This document shows positions 39,601-52,300 of a DNA stretch of 64,000 nucleotides, one piece after another. Within the stretch, counting starts at the first letter, position 1, and each line of letters begins with the position of its first letter. Source of the stretch: Trichoplax adhaerens. Taxonomy: Eukaryota; Placozoa; Uniplacotomia; Trichoplacea; Trichoplacidae. A model generated the notes under the pieces. That model had not been told where the DNA came from. It saw only the letters and a list, made by a program, of their open reading frames with translations, and searched no databases. The stretch is from the NCBI RefSeq assembly GCF_000150275.1, contig NW_002060948.1:135066-199065 (forward strand), written 5' to 3'. A program made the translations under genes and the position numbers.

Positions 39601-42248
39601 CCATTGCTGGTGGTATCTATGCCGTTTCTAAGCAATGGTTCAACGACTTAGGAGAATATGATATGGGACAAAAGATCTGGGGTGGAGAAAATTTAGGTCC
39701 ATTTGCTACGCTAACAATCAATATTGCATATTGAAACTATAGCTTCTGTGAATTGAAACTGTTTTCTACGAATGCTAACAGTGATTGAAATAATTTTATT
39801 TCTCCATAACATTAGAGTTGTCATTTCGGGCGTGGATGTGCGGTGGATTTATGAAAATAATACCTTGTTCTAGAGTTGGACATGTCTTTCGGCTTCAGCA
39901 CCCTTATATCTTTCCTGAAGGTGCGGGTAGAACATACTACAGGTATAATATTATAAATGTAGTTCTACTACTGAATTAGTTAATTCGTAAGATAACCCAT
40001 TTCAACAACGTAAATATATTTCGGAGTGTCTTATAAGAGTGAAATTACTGATTTATATTTCAACTTGCTTAACATCTTAATAGAAATTTGCGACGTGTTG
40101 TTGAAGTTTGGTTAGATGAATATAAGGTTTATTTTTACCAAATACGAAAAATTATTAAGAGTATAGACTACGGAAAGTAAGTCGCTTACTGAATGGAAAC
40201 ACGTTTATGCTACAAATTTTGTTCACATACGGGGGCCTATTTTACACTGATTTTGCTTAATAACCTATAAAATATAGCGTTAAATCAAGGAAACAGCTAC
40301 GAAAGAGGCTTCATTGCCAAACTTTTAAGTGGTACTTAGACAATGTGTATCCTGAACTTCAGTAAGTAAAGAATTTATCTTGGTTATTATCATATTTTTA
40401 CTGGTAATTGCATTACACTGATAAATTACTTCAATGGATTCAGCTACGGAATATTAATCTTATAACCTCTATTTTAGTGTCCCAACTCCTTATAAAGCAG
40501 TATATGGTCATTTTAAGCAGGGAAGATTGTGCTTAGTAACAGGCATAGAGAGAACTATTGTAGCCCTTCTTCAAGTCAAGCCATGCAGTAACGTTACAAA
40601 CACTCATGTTAGTATTTATTTTAGTTATGAAATAATTTAATTACTATCGATTTTTCCCAACTGTGCTAGTATATCGCATTAATAACTAATGTATAAAATT
40701 TAAATTCTATGCAGCTTTTTAATATGACCGATCACGGAAATTCAAAACTTGTAGAAAATTAGAAGTTTAATAGATCCTTATACAAAAAAGATAGATGCTT
40801 AGTTCTACTGTAGTCGAATATAACTAATAAGCACTTCCAGAAAGAACTACTGTGATAATCTAAGTTGCCAGCTAGTATACTTTTCGTAGCATTTGTAGCT
40901 ATAATCACCATACAATATTGTACATTAATTTACGCATACTCAGATTATTATTAGTAACAATTTCTTAAAGCCGAGTATTATTAATTCAATATGGAAACGA
41001 CTACAGCATTTACGTAGAAATTATTTCTACTAGCAAGAGTATGATGAACTAAGTATCCTAATATATGGATTACAGTTCTATTTTTCACCTCTAACCTTAA
41101 TAGTACTCGATACCTTACTGTATATAGTCATCTATACTCTACCATAGAATCTTCTTCAACAGCCTATGGTTATAACTACTAAATATGTCTTAAGATATAG
41201 AAAGTCATGCTAACGTACATCATACTAAGCATAGATAATAGTCTATAATCTAATAATAAGATACTCTATGCCCTTTTATGGCATATTGCTGTTGAAAATC
41301 GTTATATTCACTAAAATTTACGAAATCACCTAGGATATTTTTGATAGGAGAAGATAGCATAATTTTTCTTGAAATTCAAGTGTTGTAGCAAATTTTCTGT
41401 ATGATTTTACATTTGGACATTGAAATTTATAAATATTATCAATTTTAGTTTATAACTGATCTTATCCATACGTACAGTATGAAATTCCTACTATAGATAT
41501 AAATTTGAAAGTTCATTTTGATACTTTGCTTTAATTTCGATTCATGAGTTGCTTAGAGGATAGAATTAAGTCGTAATATTTATTATTCAAAGAAAACTTA
41601 ATTTAATTTTTTAGACGCTAATAAATTTTACTAAAAAACTAAATACCATTATATGCGCTACATAACATTTGAATATTTTTCTGTTGTGGCTATTTTCAAC
41701 ATCTAGAAGTGGGCTATCGTTAGCGCAAAGCTTATTCGTCTATATGACTTTTGCATAACATTAGACAATTATCGCGCAACAAAAGCACAAGCCGTTAATT
41801 TACAAAGTTGCCGTAATGATGATCCTCGCCAGGTTAATATACTGTATACTTATAATTTCATACTGATAGTATAAAGTAAACCTGATCTTTACGTCAGAAC
41901 GAGAATTCAACATCATATTTTCATTATGACTGTTTCTATAACCTCAGAGTTCAGTTTATGTATTAATAGTGTAATTTGTTTAGAGCGCATGTGATGGTAT
42001 TACCTAGTTTAAGATTAGGAAGCCAGATTTACACATAAATGGAGTACTTTGATATTGATATGTATCCAGATATATAATAAACTTATATTTAACAGGAATG
42101 GGAATATTCTGATACTGGACACTTAAGACATCGAATGACTGACATGTGTTTGGAAGGAAGAATGCAATCACATGAGCTGGAAACTTTGAAGACAGCACAA
42201 TGTTCAGATACTACATCTCAACGTTGGCAATTTATTAAATCTTTGTAG
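36664..42248 (+). CDS. Polypeptide N-acetylgalactosaminyltransferase B (GT27 family)
   Basis: Second O-GalNAc-transferase. Exons: 36664-36786, 37158-37327, 37538-37636, 37907-37974, 38059-38124, 39006-39127, 39207-39294, 39420-39504, 39593-39696, 39816-39942, 40084-40176, 40278-40361, 40478-40607, 41707-41832, 42096-42248; 545 residues, all phases matching. The type II anchor lies at about residues 16-34; ATG 36700 is an alternative start. The stem is much shorter than in A. Catalytic motifs: [31 protein letters not shown] in [30 protein letters not shown] and [14 protein letters not shown]. The lectin domain has three subrepeats ([24 protein letters not shown] ending in QRW); the middle one is in a 126-nt exon at 41707 that is easy to miss. 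Ten of 15 exons equal their counterpart in A in length, so A and B are paralogues. An intron of 1.1 kb (40608-41706) holds a dispersed repeat. Confidence 0.94.
40727..41252 (+). repeat. Dispersed repeat, copy 2 (in GalNAc-transferase B intron)
   Basis: About 525 nt that align with 718-1262 in the aminopeptidase intron, same orientation relative to the host gene. Diverged, with small indels. Sequence similarity stops at both ends inside the intron, so the repeat unit itself, not the genes, is shared. Confidence 0.75.
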
Positions 42249-45200
42249 ATGTGATATAGTACCAAAGATTAGATAGAAAAATTATGATTTCATTGGAAAA
42301 AGCATAATTAGTGAAGATTCATAGTACCCTCACAGAAATGACGAAATTTTATATAAATTGAGCGGACACTATTAATATCGGGTTTCTTAAATGATAATTA
42401 TAATTAGTGATAACATAGCAGCGTAATTTATTTTAATCATTAAAAAGTATGTTTAATTTAAAATCTGTATAGAGTAATATTCGGACTAAAGATTGTTGAT
42501 AACAACGACTAACGTATTTTTGGCAGTTAATTTTCATGTAATCTGATAGGAACCCCAAAAAGTTACTCTTATATCAGATTCAAAAACGTGTAGATGATGT
42601 AAATTGAATACATTTTTAAGCAGCCCTAGCCTAAAGCAATGATTACCATTGCAAGAGCCATATTAATTATAACGATAGTTTGTATTCTGATAGTCATAAG
42701 CTTGAAATGAAGTTAATAAATACGTACGGTAATTGTGTCTCACTATTACTGATTTAGCGATCGAACCATCGAAAGTTTGATTTTAAGCAAATGTTTAATC
42801 ATTTAAGCGACTCCATTTATTAGCGCTCTACTAACATATCTCATAACCAGCTTCTGAATTACCAACCGAATCTAGTGCCACTCAATAGCTGTAATAATAG
42901 TAGATTTATAGAATATTATTTACTCGAAAATAATATTGAAATTTTCATCTTGTCACGTTAGAGAGTCTTGTACGTATATGATTTTCTACACCTTTCAAAG
43001 TTGAGGAATTTCTTCTGCTGCAGAGTAACGATAATCATATCATTTGATATTTCTTTACTACTAGTCTAAATCATCGCATAATAATAACGGAAATAATTTT
43101 ATACTTATTCAAATCATTTATCAGGTAGCAAATTAATGATCTCAAATCAAAACACTTGCTACTTTAGTGGATAAATGTAGCCAATAAAATTATAAACAAT
43201 AACCACTTTAATATTAATCTTCTGTATGAACTATACTAGAGTATCATTGAAACATGGGTACTTTCGAGTATCGCCTGAATTTATCTTAAGCTTATCATAC
43301 CTCAGTTTTATTGATCTAAGGGTTCCGTTTATTTATTTATGAAAGCTTTATAAGCCTTCGAAAGTATTTGGCGATAAATCTCTTACTTTGCTCGTTGAGT
43401 TGGGCAATCTGTAAGAAGCATGTTGTGAAGTCTATGTGTGCATATTATATCTGTCACATTGCCCGGTGACTTGGGCAATCTATAGGATGCTCGGGTAATC
43501 TATGAGAACGTGTGGATATGATGCTTCTCTCTCATATTGCCCGGCTAGTTGGGCATTCTACAGGTTGACTGGGCTATGTATCTGATACAGGCCATGTATG
43601 CTAAACGGGCAATGTAGAAAATACAAAAGACGTCTAATGCCAAAACTACTCTAACCTATCCTGACTGAAACTAATAAACCGTGATATATCTGATACCATG
43701 GATATCTGCATCTTCTCTTACATTCGAAATGTTTTCGTACTTTGGCTTACTTTGCCCGTTAGTTCGGTCATCGTACAGATCGCCCTCGCCATCACGGTCA
43801 GCGTAGCGTATACGATATCTTAGTAACATAGCTAGACCGTAACAGATTGCCCATCCGTGTATTATGAATTTATCGTACGCGCAGATAAATATTATAAATT
43901 ATTTTTATTATCTTAATTACTTCTTGGTATTGGAAATTATTGATAACATAGACAGAAAGTAACGTACCTTAATTACTGGTGCAACAAACTACGTATACTT
44001 CGCTCATATTAATAGTTATAAAATTGAATTGCATATTCACTAAATATATTTTTTTAAACATTAGTCTTTAACAGCTCAAATTATGCTTTTATAATCTGTT
44101 AAGTAACGAAAATACATATCGCTTTCTTTCTTAATATTAATGGTTAATGACTGAATTTTCTTCTAGACAATGTATGAAACTAAAGTTATCTCGTCGAATC
44201 ATTGATCCGAGACATGTGTATAGTTTTAGTGGCCATACTTGTATTAAATCTAGTTTCATTTGGTGTATTCAAGTTCTTAATGCCTTTAAAATGCATAAAT
44301 TAATTCTTTTAGAATGATATAGATTGCTTATCATTTACTTTATAAACTATTCAAAATAAGTTTTCATGATATTTAGATGCAAAAAAAACATGTTAAGACG
44401 GCAAATGATACTAGAATCACAGACTATTGAAGATTAATAAACATGTTCTATAGCTGAATATGACCGCTTCGGGAATTTTAACTATTAACAGTTTAATAAA
44501 GGTACCACCAATTCATCCTATTTATTATAGATTACTTTAATTGTTACCATAGAAACTGTTTAAAGAAAAATTACTATAATATCTAATTAGGCGTATTAAA
44601 AGGAGATATAAATGAAACCAGAATTATGAGATTTCCTTATATTTGTGACGGAGTGTATGCATAGGGGGGTTTCAGTAAGATTATAAATACGCATGATCCG
44701 TTAAAACAGCCTTAATCTTACCCTATCAAGCAGGATACAGAATACTTTGATTTATAATACAACAATTTTAGTATTATAAAATGATTTTTGTGTTATCAAG
44801 ATCGATAAAGGCCATATTAAATGACAGAAATTGAAGCTTAATTAATCCCATTCATTAAAATACCAAAAGACTTATTTTGTATGAGTTTACAGCCAGCTCT
44901 CGAAACTCTATCCTAATCAATTAATCCAATCCTTGATCGTTTTAAAAAATACAGTAATCATAAATTATTCATGAAAATCACAAGGATTACGCTAGTTATG
45001 ATATAACTAAGCACATTAACTTCAACCAGAAAGACAATAAGCTATCTCAAGTTTACTTTACTATTGTGATTAACAGTATTATTGTCAAGATTACTCAATC
45101 AGCCTTATGCTTAAGCTAAGAAAACAGTCATTTTACTCATTATCATGCTAATATAACTATGATCTATTCTACCACCTACGGTCTCTATTCTGAACAGAAA

Positions 45201-46396
45201 TGATGACGCCTTCGCTATTCTAAAAATATTCTTCAAACTGATCGATTCACAACCATGACCTTTATTTTCTTCATATGCTAAGCAATAGGACATCTGTTGA
45301 TTCAGTAAAGGAGCGGTTACTAACTTTTTGTCCTGTCTGGGCTGAGTAACCAAGTCACCTTACAGAGATAATAATTGATTTCAGTTAATTAGTCTCAAAA
45401 TTATTTAATATCTTATAAAACTTCACAAGAGCAAGTGTAACTGATATATCATTTATATCTTAAAAAGTTTCTAGGTAATTTTCAATTGATAACGTCATTT
45501 ATATTTCACGTACAGAGTTTTTCTTCGGGAAATATCGCTACATTCGCTAGTACTTCATTGGATTGCTATAACTCGATTTCAATTAGTTTAACTACTGTCA
45601 GTGATCTGCGTTCATTATTCATTATTTAGTACTTTACTCCTAGGATTTTAACGATTTTCCTATATTTTTCTCTGTTATTTAATCAATCATTGCGATTATT
45701 TTCGATTTAGTATCTATTGAAAGATTTATAAATTCTAAAACTGACCACCAAGACGAAAAATATCAAGAACGATAGAAACTTGCTTTTAAAAAGTAAATTG
45801 ATTATTTGCCTCTCGTTAAACATCGAAATAAAATTAAAGATTATTGCGAAGGACACTGATCGCTATCAAGATTCAAACAACTTTAGTAGAATGCTCCAGT
45901 AGTAAAAACTGCTTTGGAAATGTCGCCGGTATGATTTCATTTAATTTTGTAAGTTTAGCTTGTTACATATAAACTCATCTTATAGAAAATTTCTTAAACT
46001 TGATTAAAACTGTCCTTAATTATAAATAATTCCTTATTTTTGTTCAAAATTATACTACTATTAAAATTAGGATTTATCGCTATTTATGTGATTGGAGAAG
46101 GCAGTAACACGATGCTAAGATATCTAATAGTGATTGGCCTGTAATTCTTTTCGAGACACTTACATTTATTATTGACTGATAGTTATCAATCATGTTGAGA
46201 ACATTAAAGGTATCTCGATCAATCCGAATTCTCTCCATTCTCACGGTCCTAATAATTTTAAATCAGGCAAGAAATAATCAACTAATGTACAAACCAGAGG
46301 CAGTTTTATTGCGATTTCATAAAGACTATTCAGATATTTCTTCAATACTATATATTCAAATCGACTAAATTCAAATCCACTCTCTTTCTGCTTAAT
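42249..46396. other. Intergenic region upstream of the usherin-like gene
   Basis: About 4.1 kb, mostly AT-rich and without supportable exons. It contains a cluster of TTGCCC/GGGCAA inverted repeats at 43387-43870. A frame at 45111-45353 (-) has no recognisable motif and was not called. Confidence 0.65.
43387..43870. repeat. Cluster of TTGCCC-spacer-GGGCAA inverted repeats
   Basis: Related units: TTTGCTCGTTGAGTTGGGCA near 43387, TTGCCCGGTGACTTGGGCAA at 43459-43478, ATTGCCCGGCTAGTTGGGCA near 43536 and TTTGCCCGTTAGTTCGGTCA near 43751, plus isolated half-sites (near 43600 and 43850). Most share the trailing ATCT(A/G)TA(A/G)GA-like sequence. Each full unit can fold into a stem of about 6 bp with an 8-nt loop. 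Confidence 0.6.
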
Positions 46397-49300
46397 ATGA
46401 TTACGTTTACCATATTTTTCTTTCAGATCTATTTTATAAGAATTAGTAGTGTAGAAGCAAACGATATTAATTATGCCCAAGGCACATATGTAATATCAAC
46501 TTCGACCTGCGGTAGTCCTCCAACTGAGTTTTGTTCCCCGGATGGTCAATGTTCCAATATTTGTAACGAAACATGTCCACAAACTTCGAAATTAACATTA
46601 TTAACAACGGCAGCCACGGCGGCTTCGGCGGTAAGGAATAATGAAAATCTCTTTACTTAGCATTAAAAAATTAAGTAATATAAAGGAAGTCTATAAGTTA
46701 TCATTTTACGAGTATTCGTCCCATGATCGATTTTAAAAGATACTTTTACCTGTACTACTCGTGCAGGTACCAACATCGTCTTCTGCTCCTGGTAGCTATA
46801 CATCATCTTATAATTTTGACGGATCAACATATTATACAGTACAACAAAAAGATGAGCCGACAACATTGCAAGTTCAAGGTGGCTTCTCTATAACGATTTG
46901 GACCAAACCACAGACAAGTAGTGTTGGGTAAGTTGAAGTAGATGATACACTTACTTCTCTAATAATACGGGTAGTAAAGTCTAGTATACCAATCCTCTAG
47001 TATCTAATTATTGATGACAAACATTCGAATTTAAAGGTAAAAGACTTTCTTAGAAAAATTAATATACTGTACGGTAGTAATAGCGATAAGATCTCCTAGA
47101 CTATAAGAATCAAAGGGGTTTCTGCAACTACGTTAGCCGAAACTAAATCTCTTAAGAATACGCTACAATAGCTCTAATCATTATTTTAAATACAATTTCA
47201 TCATATCTCAATTGATAATGAGTTTAAATCCGTCATAATCCATAAATTTAATTATCATGGCTTGTATGCGATATTATGATGTTTATAGTCATAATACTGC
47301 GAAATTCAAGTTTATGTCGCTAACACCATGATTCTCCTAATTATACTGTATACTCACGCTATTTTGCAATAAAGATAGTGTAGCTAATATTGATTATTCC
47401 ATTTGCTTTTCGATAGACGATTTTTTATGAAAGAAGCTCAAGGCACTTCCAATGGTATTTACATGTCGTTAGTTACCAATACAACTGGTCCTAATAAACA
47501 TTTATCCTATTGGTATCAAGACGACAACAATCAACTCAGTTCCGTTACTTTTTCTAATATTGCCCTCGATGATAACTTGTGGCATCTAGTAACAATTATT
47601 ATATATAATGAAGGCGGATTTGATATTTTTACCCAGCAGTATTCTAAACCGTCGATATCGCTTTATATTGATAAGACGCTGAGATATGCTAATTCTCGCT
47701 ATGGGGGCAAGCCGAAATATGGATTGGGAACTTTTACTATCGGTAAAGGCGTCCAAACTGGCGATAATTATAAAGGTATCAATATACTTATAGATTAGTA
47801 GTTCGTGGTTGATTATCAGAGCGTGGACGGTCTTGTTCCATTATCAATAAAATATGAAATTTATGCTACCAGTTAAAAGCGGTGAAAACTACAGCTTTTA
47901 TTCGTTTTTGTATCCAGTTATCGAAGTTCTATATTCAGTGATTCAATCTTAATTATTTAAAAATATTTTGGGTTATATATGGCGTCAGACTTTTAGGATC
48001 AATTCAGTAATTAAAATCAACATTATAGTATTTAGGGCCTAATATTCCACAACGCCTAAGTTTTAGTAGTTTGTAGCCAGTTTTAAATTCAAAGATGCTC
48101 AGCTTTGTGCTATAATTTAACAGATAGATAAAGAAATGATGCCATAACATAACTAGATTGATGTTACTTATTGTGTCATATTTTAATACAGTAGATAAAT
48201 TTCAGAGTTAAATTTTAATAATTTGCGGCAACGTTATTTAAATAATATTACCGGCTATGATTAGAGAGGATATTGAAGACATTCTGCGAAAATTAAGTAT
48301 TCACTACAGTATGTAAAATAAATTAATCAAAATAGCAGTTATCAGTTAAACACGATCTTACGAGAATAAATTCGATTACTTCGTGATTGAAATGAAGATA
48401 GCTTCGCGGTATATTCTAGATTATGCGTAGCAGTGAACTTTCTAATACATATTTTTATGAATGAATTGCAAAAAGTAGTTAAAAAATACTTCAGTAATAA
48501 TCAACTAATTTTTAAAAGTTACATTTTAAAGTACATCAATTTATTAAGCCGATAGCAATTTTACTAATGTCATTCATATTGTTTACATATATAACGTCAA
48601 TCCAGAACTCTATTCTTACTATAGCTACTGCAACTCGTACTATAACAAATAATCAAGACTGATAGAATCTAATGATAATATATTAGTCTTATAAGTGCTC
48701 CGAAATTTCATTCTCATAATTGCTACAGCAAATCCAAATTTGTTGTAATAAGTAATTAAGATTAATAACACAGATTTGAGGATATAGGTTCTATAAAAAC
48801 AGTTAGAAATGAATTCATAATGGTTATATAGTTAAACAATATCAGAAGCTTCAATTGTCATTGTAATATCTAATTAGATCTTTATACTTTGTTACTTACG
48901 ATAAATTGTCAAAATAAGTATACATTCTATCTTGTTTACTAGGTCTTATGGCTTCTCTACAGTTTTATGACATCCAGCTACAATCGAATCAAATTAACAA
49001 TTTAGCTAGTGGTTTATCTTCCATTTATGCATCCAAAGTATATCCATATCCTCGATGTTTGTGTAAAGCTAACTCTCAATTAGTACCAGACGCGTACATT
49101 ATTTCCAGATGCCTGAACGCAAGCACTGGAAATTATTTCGATAGGTAATAAATTGTAACTAATACTATCTACTATCGTAACGCAAATATACCAGCTATAC
49201 GAATAAATCATTTTGTTTAAAATAAAATCAGTTTAACTAGTTTTGCTAAGAGACTATAATCTAAGTGCTCTGGCAACTGGATCACCGTAACATAAGATTG

Positions 49301-52300
49301 AAGATCGAATCCATATCAACTTAACAGTTACAGACGAATAATATTATATTCCAATACTCTAGATAGATATTATGGTATTACTACGTTTTATAAGCACTAC
49401 CGATATATCTTTAAATAAAGATATTAAAATTCTTAGTATTTTCTATCTAATTCACTTGTAACACGTTAGCGCACGTTTTCCCCATCTGTAGAGCACATAA
49501 CTGCTATAAATATAGTTGGCAACTGCAATTGTTTGATTTATTCCACTTTCCGTACGCTCAGTCAGTCATAAAATTTACGCTCAGCATTTAAATTAATTTA
49601 ATCCCTTAGAATTAATCCCGATTCGCATCCAGCTGCTTATGCTAATGATGGCAATTTGAATACATTTTGGCTTGCCGCTAATGGGACATCAAGTGCAAAT
49701 CTTACTCTAAACTTATTCAATACTACAACTATAACCTCTTTAACTATTCATTCCGTCTACCTACCAACAACCGTAGTCGTTGAGAAACTTTCAGCATCAA
49801 CTGGCCAATGGCAAATTCTACAACTCTTTGCCGATAATTGCCAATTACGATATTCACAAGGAAATAATTCAAAGTTTGTAAACCTTTTAAATTTGCTTGA
49901 TTTTAAGTATAAATCCATGCAATGGTCTGCCTAAATCCGTTTTATCACTATTTACATACAGATTAGAAACAATCAATTCAATAAATTGCATAGAATTCGA
50001 TGAAATGAATAAGCAGACAGCCAATTTCACCTTTTGGGTATTAAATCATGAATAGTAAATGAAAGCGTAAAACCTGATTTGTATCGTACATTGAAATTAA
50101 ACTTATTCTCTATCCCAATTAGGCAGCAGAAGGAAGACCATTTACCAACGATGTTCAGTCCATCGCTCAATTGACTAATTTTAGATCTTCGAATAGCACT
50201 CGTTTTCAATTTCAATATTCCAATAATCAATCTCAGACGTACTTTGGTATTAAAGAAGTCATCGTCAATAGTGGCAATAGCTACGATCCTATTTTCGTTA
50301 ATAGTACGTTGTATTACCAAATTGAAGAAAATTTGCCAAACAATACTTTGATTGGGAAAATTATGGCCTATGATCCCGATCATGCTAAAGTTTATTTCAC
50401 CGCAGTAAAGAATGATCCAACGGATACAACATTCGGTTATTTTAACATTGATACCAATGATGGCAACATAACTACCATAAATAATATCGATTATGAAACA
50501 ATTCCCTCTAATCCTTACATTTTCAACGTTACTGCTCATGATTATGGGATAGATAATAGTCGTACTCAAACAAAGCAATTAATTATCACTATTGCCAATG
50601 TACCAGAGACACCACAATTTGTCAATATTAATGGAACTCCAACTCAAGGATATCAGTTTGAGGTTAATAAAAAAGTTTCTGAAGGAAGCGCAATTGCAGC
50701 AGTGCATGCAGTTGATCCAGATGGCTCTGGCACAGGTAATTTAATCATAACTAAGTTCTAGCAACTTTGCAACTTTACTATGAATGATGCCAATTTTATT
50801 GCTACGCTTACATAGACATAAAACTAATTACTTACCTACTCATTACTATTATGCTTCTATATTATCATTTTACACCTTAATTACTCCGAGAGTAGCGTGT
50901 AAATTTAGTTCTTTTTATTCCGCCACTTGTGCTTATACACTTTCATTAATAGCAATATGCCATTATGATAGGCAAATGTTACTAGGAAAAGTTAATTTCG
51001 GAACAATGATCTAGATTATCTTATTTTTCATAGTGGTAAATTCCTATGCTTCCATTTAAGAGTTACAGAAGGATTACATATTAACATATATAGTATATAT
51101 ATCGTTCATATATTTGCAAATTTCACTAGCTATATTTAGAACAATGATCTAGGCTATAGTAATTCCATAGTAGTAAATTTTTACGCTTCCACTTTAAGAG
51201 TAACAGAAGGATTACTTGTTAACATACACATTGTACAAGTAAGCATGCATGCAAACTACACTAGCTATATCTAAGGTAATGATCTAGGCTATATTATTTC
51301 ACATAATAAACTCTTACACATACATATAAAGAATTACGAAACGGTTACATGTTGGAATTTAAATAATTATACGCGAACTTCACTAGCTATATTTTGGGCT
51401 ATGATCTAGGCTATGCTGTTTTACATAGTAAATTCTTACACATCCATGTTAAGAGTTTCAGAACAATTTCATATAAATAGTATACACTGTTTACCGTACT
51501 CATCTAATTTTACCTTGCAATTATAATTACTTATTCTTACAATACTGTGTATATCAGTTACTACAGATATGAACGTTACTATTATCAAGGAGCTAATATT
51601 TAAAATCCCCTATTTAAAATATATATATGCGATTATTGTGAGATATTCTTGGCATTTATGATTATAAAATTTTATTACATTAATTCTATGTTAATGCTTT
51701 CGCTCTTATAATCACAAGGTTGTTGGAGTGTTGTGAGTTATTCTTTCGTTAATGAACTTCAAGTCTTCCCTTTTTCCATCAATTCTACTACTGGTAGTAT
51801 TACTACTACCATGCCATTATCAAGTATATCCAACACATTCTATCAAGTCAATGCTACCGCTCAAGATTGTACAAATTTAACAGATATTGCCTTAGTGAAC
51901 ATTTCTATTGTCAATACCAATGATTATCCACCTGTTTTTAATTCCAGTCTCTATCGGCAACTCGTTACAAATACTCTTCCCATAGGATCATCTGTTATAC
52001 AAGTCATGGCTACAGATAAAGACTTAAATCAGTTTGGAAAAGTATCTTATTCTATCTTGAATCAGACTAATTTATTTGCTATTCACTCAGCCACTGGTAT
52101 AATATCCACGGCATCGAGCTTACGATTGATCGTTGAAAATATCACTCTTACTATTTTAGCACAAGATGGTGGAAGTCCACCCTTCAATACAACTGCTTTA
52201 GTCGATCTGGATATATATAATCCATGTCAAGATGTTTCTTTGTGGATTTTGCCGCCTTATAATACAACATTAGATCCATCTGTTAGTTCTGTTGGTTCGT

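Noticed and set aside
40608-41706. Loss of the middle lectin subrepeat in GalNAc-transferase B
   Set aside because: First suspected because exon 13 could splice straight to 42096, but a phase-matched 126-nt exon at 41707-41832 supplies it.
50027-50578. 183-codon minus-strand frame
   Set aside because: Antisense of the laminin-N/cadherin exon, whose plus-strand motifs are clear.
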